Source of the DNA: Lonicera japonica
Lineage: Eukaryota > Streptophyta > Magnoliopsida > Dipsacales > Caprifoliaceae
DNA: 64,000 bases
Reading direction: 5' to 3'
NCBI GenBank assembly: GCA_021464415.1
Contig: CM038469.1
Span: 412,501-476,500 of the forward strand
Of this stretch, positions 1-11,800 are shown piece by piece. The notes beneath the pieces were generated by a model. It was not told the DNA's origin and made no database searches. It saw only the letters and a program-made list of their open reading frames with translations. The position numbers and the translations under genes are program-made. Each line of letters opens with the position of its first letter. The stretch's first letter is position 1.

Positions 1-535
1 ATCTCACTAGTGGGAATCCCTTGGGACATTAAATCCTCCCCATATGGCACGGACGCCTTCGTCGGCACAACGTACTCTACACCTCCAAAAGGCCTCTTAC
101 TAATTAGGAACCAAGTGGGTACTTATGAACTAAGGATTTACCCATTATACTACCAATGTGAGATATTTTGGGTCGTTACAATCTTCCCTCGTTAAATTCC
201 TAACGTTATCATCAGGTCGAGGTCACACACAATCAATCTCAACTCTAGCTAGCCGCATCTAGTGATTTTGACTCGCAACCAGCGATTCGGCTCGCCACCA
301 GTCGCACAGATCCGATCCACAATATCCCACGGTGGTAGTAGTTCTTGGTCCACTCTGATACCATCAGCAACGACTGGTCCCGAGCTTAGCAAGATATTGT
401 CCGCTTTGGCACAGAGCCGCACTGTTTTATTTTTGACAAGAGTCACCAAGACATCCCCAAAAGGCCTCTTGCTAGTTAGGGACCAAGTATGTACTTATGA
501 ACCAAGATTTATCCATATATAACCGATGTGGGATA
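1..535 (-). mobile_element. TRIM-like LTR retrotransposon remnant with two short LTRs
   Basis: Two related stretches, roughly 1-180 and 365-535, share their last 90 bases or so (from AAAGGCCTCTT to a GATATTTTRGG end). The first ends in GGTCGTTACA, typical of short plant LTRs that begin and end TGTAAC/GTTACA. Between them lie only about 185 bases. The reverse complement of 348-364 reads TGGTATCAGAGTGGACC, a near-perfect primer site for initiator tRNA-Met. This orients the element on the minus strand with its 5' LTR at 365-535. No coding capacity is visible. The left LTR may be cut by the window edge and internal similarity is low, so boundaries are approximate. Confidence 0.5.
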
Positions 536-539
536 TTTT

Positions 540-2100
540 AGGCCAATACACAATTGCTAGTGTTATAGTACATGGAAAGTAATATCTCATCTATTAATGT
601 ACAACTGCCGTGACTTTCATTAATAATTTATCTAATATAGTGTTTATGATAACTATATTACAGAGTCGGCCAATCTCATATATTGTGCATATAATGATTA
701 TTTATTTAAATCACTTATTATATGGGCCAAGTGCGAGAATGTAATAATTAATTATTTAATTATTGTGTGCTCCACATAATTGACATATTTAATATTTGGT
801 GGTTTATTAAAAGGACAAATAAGTAATAAGAATTGACCAAGTCTTGGACTCTACGATTGATTGAGATAATTACCTATCTAATTAATTGGTAATAAATCTT
901 AGTTAAAGATAGGCAAGCATTAACCTACTTTGATGAGAAGTAGGAGTTATAGATGGATAAGGAATTGGGTAATGTCTTTGCCTATTATAATAATATATAA
1001 TACTTCATTAGTTACATATTCAAGAATTACGATACAACACAGAAGGGTATAGGCCAATTGAGATAAACTTGTACTTAATGTTTTAAGTTCTGCCTTAAAA
1101 AACAATCAATATATTCATCACTTTGGTGTGGCTATGGACGATGTTAGTGAATCTTTCCAATTAAATTATATACGTAGAATCATGTTAGTCAAAGATCCAT
1201 ATATTAATTTGTATAGATGCATGAATGTTATCCCTAGTTATATATGTTTGTGTTATGTGCAAAATCAATTTACAGATGGTAGGTAGCTTGTTTGGGCTTG
1301 TTTCGTTTTGTTTTATGAGAAAAATAAATAATAAAAATCCCTCATCTCTACATCTATACATCAATTAGAAAGGGAGATCGGAATACTCTTATTTGAATTT
1401 TTTTTTTGGAATTCCAAATACCTTTCAAATTTCAATTTCAAATATTTCGGAAATTTAGAAAAAATTTCCAAAATGGATAGTTCGGAATTTTTGAAAATTT
1501 CCAATTTGTTAAGATTTTGACATAAATTCAACATTATTTAAAAAATAGCTGATGAATTGTGAATTTTTTTAGCGAACCATATTGCAATAATTCACCACCA
1601 TAAGCAATATAAACGACATGCTACTATCATTATTAAAAGTTTAATTATACAACAAAACACTAGATATGAGTTAGTATTTTTCCATGCATTATTATTAAAG
1701 ATTATGAGTTTAACTAATGTACTAAATCTCATATAAAAAAATAAGTTATATAATTGTCCTAAGTTGAAATTAAATTTTTTTATTAGAAAGTATTCAAAGT
1801 TAAAGCATTATTAAGATGGATCAAAAGGATGCTTAAAAGATATAAACACGAAACTACAACCATTATATGAATATATCATCACTAAATTTAAAAATAATAT
1901 AAATATTATACACCAAATAATATGTATGTTCAAAATTTCAAAAATTTGAATATATTTTATGATTCCATTTCAATTTTCTTTGGAAAAATCAAAAACTGAA
2001 AAATTCGAAAATCAAAAATGCTATATCCCATACCAAATTCAAAAAAAAATTGGATAAGATTTTAGAAGTTCAAAAGGTTTGAACACCCCTAGCCATTGGT
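540..2100. other. AT-rich intergenic DNA without recognisable gene
   Basis: No ORF of note and no family recognised. The stretch 1380-1510 and 1930-2090 is rich in short AAATTT/GGAATTT-type inverted words and ends near ACACCCCTAGCC, which resembles the edges of plant MITEs, but I could not pair clear terminal repeats or a target duplication. Confidence 0.4.
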
Positions 2101-4720
2101 TACAGTGGCAACCCAAGACTTAGTACAAAAGGGGCAAAAACAAAATTTGTCGAATGGCATCTGTATATACTAAAATAGTAAATCAAAGTTAGGCAAGGGA
2201 ATAACAGGGCAACTAACACCGCCACGGCCTTTAATTTTTCAAATGCCCCTTGGGATTTAGGTGACTAATTCCAAGTTATGTTCTTATTCAACATGTTAAT
2301 CAAGCACGAATACTTTTCCAAATACCCCTTTATAAACTTTCTATAGTAATTAGCCAAGCTAAAAAAAGTACTACCCTTTTTGACCTTTTTATGAGCATGC
2401 CATTCCACAATAGCCATGATTTACTGTAGGTACATCCTCACACTATCCTAAAAAATTATATGGCCAAGGAACATAATTTCCTTCCGCCCAAACTAACATT
2501 TTTGCAATTTTAAATACCATTTTGCATACCTTAATTTTATTAAGGCCAATATGAGGTGTTCAACATGCTCCTTAAGTGTTCGTCTTTATACCACAATATC
2601 ATCCAAATATATCACCATGAAGTCATCAAGCTGCTCTCTAAGCACATTATTAATCAAGGTACTGAAAGTTGCAGGTGCAATGGTTAAATTAAATGGTATA
2701 ACTAAGTACTTATAAGAGTCATATCTTGTCACACATATGGTTTATGGCTCATCCCCGTTGGCAATTTTCACTTGATAATACATAGATCGCAAATCCATCT
2801 TGGTGAAAAATTTGGCTTTACCCACTTCATTAACAACTCATCCGCAATTGCCAACAGATAGTTGTTCCACACAATGATCTTATTTGAGGCCTGATTGTCT
2901 ATACATTCTGAGTGAATCATATTTCTTCTTCTGAAAAAAACTGGAGCACTATAAGGTTCCTTCGAAGGCCAGATAAACCTGATATTCAACATCTCATCTA
3001 ACTGTCTACAACTCAGCCAACTTTGATGGGGCAATGCGATATGGAGCCTGTCATGTTGGTTTTGAACCAAGCACCAACTCGATGGCATGATCAATCTCCT
3101 TCCTTAGAGGCAGGGTCGGTGAGAGTTCATCTAGCATCATGTCCTTAAACTCTTTTAGCTCTGCAACTGCTCTAGCAACTGCATACCCACTGATTCCCGT
3201 TCCTCAAAGATCATTGCCAAGTATATTGTTTCCCCCTTTCTCAGGCTATTCCATAATTATAAAGCAGAACACATCTTGTCTCACCCCTTGTTTTTAACAA
3301 TAAGACATAACACAAATTCGGCATATCCATGATGAACAATCCCTACAAGTGCGATACAACTGAAAGTTTGGCCCTCATGAACAATTCAAAGCTGCGTATG
3401 ACTTGAAAATCATCCAAAGGTACTGCCATAAAACTAAAATGACCAGACCAATCACCTACTTTCAACGACACAACTCTAGCCATACCCTTAACCGAATTCG
3501 TTTTCGAGTTCACTGCTTTGATTTCGCTACCATCACCAACTATTGAAAGGCTCAATCTCTAGAATTCTTCGTCTAAAACAAAGTTGTGTATGGCACCAAT
3601 GTTAACCAATACACGAATGGCCAAATTATTTAGCATTATTTGAACATACATCAACCCATTCACGGTTGCAAGTTGAACTTCTTTTTTTGGATCACGTTGA
3701 GAAGTTGCAACAGGTTGACATGAGTCTATTCATCAACAAAACATCTTCCTTCCTCTATCACGATAGTATTTATCTTCTTCTTCTTGAGACAATTCTTGGC
3801 TAGGTGCAGGCCATCACAAATAAAACAACCCTTGTTCTTGGGCAAGTGATGTTTGGTTGATGTTTTGAGTTGAGTTTTTAAAATATCGTGTTTGGTAGAA
3901 TTTGGAATTATGTTGAAAAGTTAATTTGGTGTTTTTAAAGTTTTTTTCAACCAACTAAAAAATCTACAATTTTTTTTCAAAAAATAGTTACAATGGATCT
4001 TATTTTATAGATCTCGAAGAATAGGTTTGAAATATATATTTTTTATCTAATTTTGATTTTTGAATTTAAAGTTATGGTGTTTTAAAAGTTTTTTTAGAGA
4101 GAGAAAGTAAAGTGAAATAAATTTTGGGAAGTGTAAAAGTAAAGTTAGTTTTAAGTTGAGTTTTTAAAAATTGAAAAAATAAACATCCACCAACATACCC
4201 TGAGGGTTTATCATCTGACCCTACGAACCAGAGGAAGACATCCCATTATTGCCTTTATTTATATCCTTCCACGTGTTCTTTGTCAACCCTTCTTTACCAT
4301 TCCCTTTATCCTTCTCTATCGGGGCTACTTGTTGGGACTTGTAATTAACCAACACATTTGTTGCAACCATGGTTGCGGGCAAGTCTTTGACACCTTACCT
4401 CCCCAATTCAGCTTGTGCACAATTATGAAGTCCTTTCATGAAATTGAACATCTTGTCGTCCTCAGACATGCTTTTGATGTCCAATATCAAGGACAAGAAC
4501 TCTTTCACATATGCTCGAATGGTTCTGGTTTGCTTCAATCGATGGAGATTATCACAGGCCTATCACACAGTATTTGTAAAGGGAACTACTCCCTAATTTT
4601 CTTCGTCATTGCGTCCTAAGTTTAAATACAAGGACGTGCCTCATTCTCACGGTGTGTGCGCCACGATAACTTTGCATCTCTCGAAAGGAACATGCTTGTA
4701 AAATCAACCTTCTCAACTTT
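2100..4720 (-). pseudogene. Decayed Ty3/gypsy gag-protease-RT relic
   Basis: Reading the minus strand from right to left gives the order of a gypsy polyprotein. A gag segment lies at about 4200-4640 (residues such as YVKEFLSLILDIKSMSEDDKM). A CCHC zinc knuckle at 3779-3830 reads CFICDGLHLAKNC. A protease with its active site mutated to VNIGA instead of V-D-[ST]-G-A is at about 3590-3620. Reverse transcriptase covers about 2570-3100, including the PSKEPYSAPVFF block and YLDDIVV at 2589-2612. Stops and frameshifts break every domain. RNase H and integrase were not found. The domain order is gypsy, perhaps a chromovirus; lineage is inferred only. A roughly 340-bp insertion splits gag from the zinc knuckle. 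Confidence 0.8.
3853..4197. mobile_element. MITE-like insertion inside the gypsy relic
   Basis: This AT-rich segment interrupts the gag reading between 4200 and 3850. Its ends are imperfect inverted repeats (left ATGTTTGGTTGATGTTTT; the right end read in reverse gives ATGTTGGTGGATGTTT), and direct GAGTTTTTAAAA words lie just inside each end. It has no coding capacity. The TTTGGTTG-type ends suggest a hAT-like MITE, but I see no clean target duplication. Confidence 0.4.
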
Positions 4721-4761
4721 TGTTGGTGTTGGCTATTGAGGTGTGTGTATGTGTGTATCAA

Positions 4762-5860
4762 TAGCCAATGCCAACAGAAATTGGTAACTAGACCTACGGA
4801 AAAAAATTCAAATTATCCCTTACATTTTTCATCCATGGTTGTTTTCACCAAAAGAAACAAACATGACAATCAATAATTCCCACAATCAACAATTCCACTG
4901 TTGGAGGTTTAGAAGCTTTATGTTGTTAAATTTACTCTTGTTGGTCATAAATATTTCTTACCTACTATATCGTCAAACACGAATAAAATAAGGCTTAGGC
5001 TATGGGATCTATCTTTCTACCCTCGAGGACTTGCAATTGTGGACTCCTTATTCCCCATGGGAGTGGCAAGCCACTATTACTAGTCATGTTTCAGTTGATG
5101 TTATGGTCTTAGTTTCGAGTATTGTCACCTCCCAGATTTTATTCGTTATAACTAAAGGTATCGAGGTTTCTATTTGCATTGATCTAACCATTTTAAACAA
5201 GTTATTAGGTTATTATGCTAGGGTTTTCATTGAGGTGGACTTTAGCTCCAATCCTAGTGAGTCTTTATTAGTTTAGCGTGATGGTTATAGCTTTTTTTGT
5301 TGATTTTCATTATGTGCACCTTCCCAAGCATTGTAGTCATTGTCTTATATTAGTGGGTTACTGATTCTAGGGAAGCTAGACACATACAAGATGCAGGTGG
5401 CAATGGTCCTCAATGTTGGGCTTGTGCGCAAGGTTCAATTTAGGATGCCGAGGTAGACCAAAATATAACCTTAGTGGACCCTGTTTCTAATACAATTGAC
5501 TTTTAATTGAACATACAGACTTTCCAATTAAAGTTAAGCGTCATTATGATGTGATTAGAAAACCTTGATCATCCAAATATCTAAATTTGTTTATCAGCAG
5601 GAGTTAAATATTATTATTGGCTCCCATTCTTCTATTAGGTTTCTTGTTTAGTGCCACATTCAGCTTCTGCCGATCAGACCCTATCTGGAAGGACCCTATT
5701 AGTATAAACTGCAATAACTATATATATATATATACCAATAGCCAACACCAAAAGAAACTAGTAACTGGACAGAAAAAAAAAAATTTCAAATTGTCCTTTA
5801 CATATTTCATCCACTGTTGTTTTCATCAAAGGAAACGGACAATGACAATCAACAATTCTA
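4762..5860 (+). repeat. Direct repeat pair, about 130 bp each
   Basis: The segment 4762-4890 recurs at 5732-5860 with roughly 80 per cent identity (AATAGCCAATGCCAAC... versus AATAGCCAACACCAAA...). The first copy is preceded by a GT-rich run (4740-4760), the second by a TA run (5720-5735). The roughly 840 bases between them hold no gene I recognise. The arrangement could be terminal repeats of a small decayed element or a segmental duplication. Confidence 0.45.
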
Positions 5861-7879
5861 CCACATGCTTCTCACCATTGAAAAACTCAAATGATAAACC
5901 TGTTCAACCACAAATAAAGACAGTAAAAATTAGAAGAATTTAAAAACCAACAGTAAAAAGTTACATAGGCAATGTATGAAAAGAATATATCACACCAGGT
6001 TACCATGTGATTCCAAGAAAATTATGTCTCAAACAATAGATGAATAGAGAACAAATCGTAGTGACTTAAATAAACGATCGTTATACAATAACCTAGAATT
6101 AACAATACATACCGGAGAGCATAAACACACTCAAAAAGTCTTCCCTCCTAGTCTTCAGTCCCTAGTCAATATCCTCCACAGGTTTAAGGTTCTTTTTACT
6201 GAAAATCGAAAACAGATATCAGGAGTAATTCAGCAAGATGAATCCATTTTACACCAAGAAAATGGGCATGGCATATTGACTATAGGACACATGAATTGCA
6301 TTTACTATTCAAAATAGAAAGCCTAATTTAAAGCTTGTGATGGCACCCTGTAATCCTTTGAGTGTCTCCACAAAATGATCAATGGAAAATGACATAAGAG
6401 AGATGAAAACGATAAACAGACGTTACAATCTGGTGGTTGTGCTCAGGATAAAATATGCGGAAGGCATTCTTGCAAGATTATTTTGGGTTTCTGATGTGGA
6501 CAGTGATATTTGTGGCTCGTGGTGAGGAAAAAAGCAGTGGGGATATTAATATCTTGGGTAGCGAGGGAGCCGGTCATGGTGGATTTGTTATATGGAGTGG
6601 TAGTGACTGGTTCATTGCTGATTTCCCCACTATTTGTCATTATATAGAACCTATTGCTTTTATTTATTTATTTATTTTTTTAATTTTAAACAACATATAA
6701 CATGTTGCTGATTTGTCCACTGTAGCTCATTTGCTCACTATGATACGCCGTCAGCCTAACTGGAGTCATTAAAGATTGTCCATATATATAAACTATTGCC
6801 GATTTGCCCACAATGATACACCATCCACTTGACTGGCCTAAATTGGGAATTGCATCATGTACTTCATGATGGCTTTAAGAAGTCGGAATCCATGCCGCTA
6901 ATAGCACCAAAGGACCTTTGGCCCATTAAGTATCACTCCCCAAATTATATGGTGGGAGGTCTTGGATTCTACAATACCAATGAAGCAAGGAGTTGTGTCT
7001 TCCTTAGATTTACTTGTGGGTAGAATTTGCCCCAAATAATTTATTTTTTTCATGTGGGACTTGGGTTCCTAACATTTCACCATGCTCCGCAACCTTCATC
7101 CACGACGACCCACACCACGGTGGCCATTCTACCAACACTTGTCCAGTAATAGCCCTTCCACTTTGGTAGTGTCACTCTACTAGTATTCAATGACTGAGCA
7201 TTGTGAATGCCAAAACATTCTAATCCAACCTTAAAGGTAAGCCCCCTCTTTGATTTAAGACTTGTATAAACAATCTATAGAAAGTAGGAAGAGATGAGAT
7301 GGAGAAAAATAGGTTGGTTCGAATTAGTTAACGTAATTCATCACCCCTTTCTATTTGTACTACCATAAGTATCAATGATTGCCCTAGGGCCCAACGTTAC
7401 ATAATAATACAAACTAACCACATAACATAAATAACTCTCAAACACTCACAATATCCCCTTAGTAGGTTAAGACGTCCACACTTCGTCCCGTACTTGGCAC
7501 AGCGTCTGCTCCAATACCAATTCTAACGAATCCGTAGTATAACTTGTCTTTGAAAACTGGTTTGCAAAGGAAGGGAGCCCATGGGTTCGTCATAACCAGA
7601 CTATGATGCTAATAAGATACCAATTTTCTTTCTCCAGGACTACCATTCTTTCTTGTGACTATGACAACGAAAGTAAGACATTGAGTAAAACATGACCTAA
7701 GTTGAACTTGTTAAGCTTAAGGCTAATTGAAGGGAATGACTTGCAGTTGAGAAATGACACAGAGATAGATGAGGTCAAGTTTATTAATCCCCATGAGGAG
7801 GTATGTTAGAGATATACTAGACATATCTGAACAACAAATTCAAATACATAGCTTATCTGTAGCATACTCACCCCTCCCT
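5861..7879. other. Intergenic region, no confident gene
   Basis: Several short ORFs are present but none matches a family I know. The minus strand at about 6200-6150 has a splice-acceptor-like pyrimidine stretch followed by a short open reading that ends in a stop, which could be the terminal exon of an unseen gene; no upstream exon could be joined. A segment near 7050-7080 resembles a plant LTR edge. Nothing else is supported. Confidence 0.3.
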
Positions 7880-8470
7880 CCCTCCCATATTTTTATGGGT
7901 TTTCAAGCTATGGTAAAGCGCCAATTTTCAACAAAAATCAAATCGATACAAACTGATTGGGGTGGTGAGTTTCCTAAATTAAATCCTTATTTTGTGAAAT
8001 TCATCATCTTTCTTGTCCCATACTCATGAGCAAAATGAGCTTGTTGAACGCCAAAATCAGCACACTGTTGAGACCGGATTAGCTCTTCTTGCTCAAGGTT
8101 ATGTTCCTTCTATTTTTTGGCATTTCGCTTTTGAATCTACTATCTACCTTATCAACAGAATGCCATCCAAAGTCTCTTGGAACCACCCCTTTTACATGTC
8201 TCCACCATTCCTTACCGAACTATCATTTTCTTAAAAGGTTTTGGTTGTATGTGTTACCCATTTTTACAACCTTGTAACAAGCGCAAAATGGACTAGCAGT
8301 CAACACTCCATGTGTATTTCTTGGCTATCCATCTGGTCACCATGGTTATCGTTCCATGTATCTTAAGATTAATCGTATTTACACCATTCGCCATGTACAC
8401 TTTTCCATTTAGTGGTCCCTCAATGCTTGGTCCTCCACCCAACCCACCAACACCAAATCCTTCTCGCCTA
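7880..8470 (+). pseudogene. Ty1/copia integrase relic
   Basis: Plus-strand reading shows the copia integrase core in pieces. FSTKIKSIQTDWGGEF (the second catalytic Asp region) is at about 7925-7970. HTHEQNELVERQNQHTVETG, with the catalytic Glu of the VER motif, is at about 8015-8075. It is followed by FWHFAFESTIYLINRMPSK. The post-core block CVFLGYPSGHHGYR lies near 8310-8350 in another frame. At least two frameshifts and stops separate these parts, and no RT, gag or LTR is adjacent. This is a fragment of a copia polyprotein, not a gene. It lies about 400 bases beyond the 3' end of the SKL1 gene, in the opposite orientation. Confidence 0.8.
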
Positions 8471-8863
8471 CCTTCTTAGAGATAAATTAGACTTCAAAGG
8501 TTCCAACGCCATACAAGAGAAGCAGGTGCAATGTAAATAGGTATTTGGCACAAGATGAATATTATGCTGTAGACACAAGTATATGGCTTTGTTACAATTA
8601 GATAAGCAACACGAGAATTCAAAATATACACTATTCTATCATGAGAGAGAGGGAGGGAGGGATATCCCTCTGCCACAATAGTTTCCCTTCCCACAGACAG
8701 CCTACTGAACTCGTTCTGTTATTTTTACATAACACAGCGATGTTATTCATATTCCCATTTTCACTTGCTGCTAATGAACACAATAAGCTAATGATTAACC
8801 AAAACAGGGAACATGTTGACTGAACTGCTGTGAGTTAATGCTGGTGAGGTAGGTCCCTTGTAT

Positions 8864-11800
8864 CTAAAAAGGTCTTGCAGCCTCTTCCATCAGCTTCTTT
8901 ACTCTCATCAATTTTTCTATTTCCTTGAGAACCTAACATAATCACAAATGCAAGAAACATTGAGGTAAGTTTCTTAATCTATTTACTTTGATGATACGAA
9001 TACATAAATTCAACAATATATGTTCTCCACCTCCAAACACAAGTCTTCCATGGGTACTGCATCACATTCATCATAACCCAACAGAGAAGCTACTTCTGTA
9101 CAAACAAGAAGCTGTTAACACCAACAGAAGAATGGGAAAAATATGTGCTACAATATGAGCAGGAAAAGTCACGAGTATACTCTGGAGTGAAACAGTTGCA
9201 TCTGCTACAGCATATCCACCTTTCATCTCTGCATACAGCTGAGTTACTCGAGTATACACCTGGTTATCATTCATCAGGAGTTGTGAAACAACTTTTATAA
9301 ATAATTCAGCAAGCATTGTGGACAACTGACAATGATGGAACGCCACAAAGAAGGGATGTTTAGTGGATCAAAGGAAGTTGAAATTTTTGTCTTTTAAGGA
9401 ATGATAGACGGAAGATAAACCTCAGAATAAGATCCAGAAGTTGATTTTTGTGATGCAGGAAGTTGAATCCCATCTTTCAAAATTTCCCTTGCTACCAAAT
9501 CCAAAGGGACATCTATCCATACTGAAATTCCATGTCTCAAGAGGGACCTAGATAACGTCATAAAAAAAATGAAGAAAGAATTTGAAATTGACCACAATAA
9601 ATAGTTCATGAAGATTGACCCGCAGAAACAGAAACATTCTTACAGATTAGTTGAGGTCTGAACTGCACCATCTCCAACAGAAACAACCAATCGACCCATT
9701 GCTGACAGCTGCTTCAGTACTTCGGTCTGCAAATAAATGCATTTTAAAAATTAACCGGGTTAGCATACTGCACAGCTGATCTCCTGATTTTTCGAAGACT
9801 ATTTCAGTGATGGGGTTTCTTGCCACCGGAAGCCTTTAGTGGCAGCTAAAGATAAGACTTGAAATCCAAAATCTTAAACACGTAATGCTAAACCATAAAA
9901 ATATTTAAAGAACTCACCTCTGACTCACGAAACCCTTTCTCATCTCTTTCCCTAAAGGACTTGGCAGAAGATTCGCTTCTGGCTGCTTCCTCAATCAAAC
10001 TATCACTGCATACAAAAGATACACAAGTTAACTGATGTAACATATCTCTTGGAAGAAAGTGAGACACAACAATTACCTGTCAAAGAAGTAATATCGGAAT
10101 GCATCGGCTAGAAGTTTCCCCAATCTGGTTTTAATGATACTGCTTATCCCTTAAATAGTTTTAAGAATTATTACGCCAGCATTTGACGTGTAAGTGCAAA
10201 CATATGGAGGTGGAGATTCATAATAAAGCGACTCAAAACACAGAGAATAGGAATAGGGTATTGCTTACCAACAAGAAATATGGAAGTTCCCTTTAGGGCA
10301 GGGGATATTTCTGTTGCCTTTTTCTGAATTCAAAATTGAGCAATCAAACTGCCAAGTTTAAAAATCCTAAAGCGGGTGGGGGTGGGGGGATAAGATATGA
10401 AATTCTCACCTTGGCAGCTAGAAAAGGATCAACCTCCTCAATAACCTTGACTGTAAAATGTTGGAAGGGAAGAAATGAAAGAAAAATGGGTGGTTATGAA
10501 AAGAGTTAATGGATTGAATTGGAAAAAGATTGTGATGATATATATAATTATATACTGGGTCATAACCAGTGCTGAAGGCACTATCAATCATTCAAGTAGA
10601 TCTTAAATCTAGTGACACAATTCTTTATCCCTTATAGAACTTTAAGATGAGATAATTACAAAAATAGCAACTAGAAGATACCTAATTACAAATCTAACAA
10701 CTGTAGTTTAAAAATTACAGAATATAGTAATTAAACTGAACTTATTACAAATCTAGCAAAAAACAATGTTCATTCAATGCATTGCCTAGTTTACCCTTTT
10801 AGCTATTTTTTCCTTTTCGAAAATATCCCCACCCTTTTCCCTTATTTCCCACTAAATCACTTTGACCAATCTCCCTAATAAGACAACAGGGACTATTTGC
10901 CACCTTCATCATCCACTGTCTTCCCTGCCGATTTCCCCATCTTTTACACCAGTCGCTGCCGGCCACCTAAAAGTGAACAGCACCCCAAACCCACCACCCA
11001 AACTAAGTTCCACGATTTTCCTCCAAATTCTCTTTCCTATCTCTCTCTAGAAAACATTAACTGAACAAGAAATGGTACATTCGTGTAAAAAGATGATACC
11101 TTTTTGTAAAAAACAGATACTCTTTTTGTAAAAAACTGAACTTTTCTGTAGAAGAGAAATGGGGACCATTTTTCAAATGGCCAAATTTCTCATTTTTCAA
11201 CGCTTTTCAGCGAGAAGAATATGAAAGATTATCCACCGGAAAATGGTGGAACTCAGTTTGGGCTGTGTTTTTTGGGGTACTATTCATTTTTAGGTTGCCA
11301 CTGGTGGCAGCTTTGGGTTGCTGCCGCTGCCAAGTATGAGGAAGACTACCCACTTTGTATTTTGTTTTATTAATGATTGGTGAAAGTGGCTTAAATGTAA
11401 AGAGGGTAATAAGGGGAACGGGGTGGGGGCAAATTAGGAAATGAAAAGCAATTAAAAGGGTAGATTTGGTAATGCACTAAGCGAACAGTGTTTTTTTGCT
11501 AGATTTGTTATAAGTTTAATTTAACTGCTACACTACATAATTTTTAAACTACAGTAATTAGATTTGTAATTAAGTACTTTCTAGTTGCTATTTTTGTAAT
11601 TGTATATTTAAATGTTGAAAAACCATTTCCCATTATTATCTAGACTAAGTCATAACTCGTGCCAAATGCAATATCCACCTTCAAAAAGCTACACTCAACT
11701 GCAATCACACAATTCTCTATCTTTTATACATTTTCAAGATTCAAAATCCATTCCCCTTGTTATACAGATTTATATTATATACATATATATATATTATGCT

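Noticed and set aside
1370..2095. AT-rich region with many inverted words, possible MITE
   Set aside because: No matching terminal repeats or target duplication could be paired.
6130..6220. Possible terminal exon on the minus strand (pyrimidine tract, AG, then KKNLKPVEDID and a stop)
   Set aside because: No upstream exon could be joined in frame and no protein family was recognised, so it is not listed as a gene.
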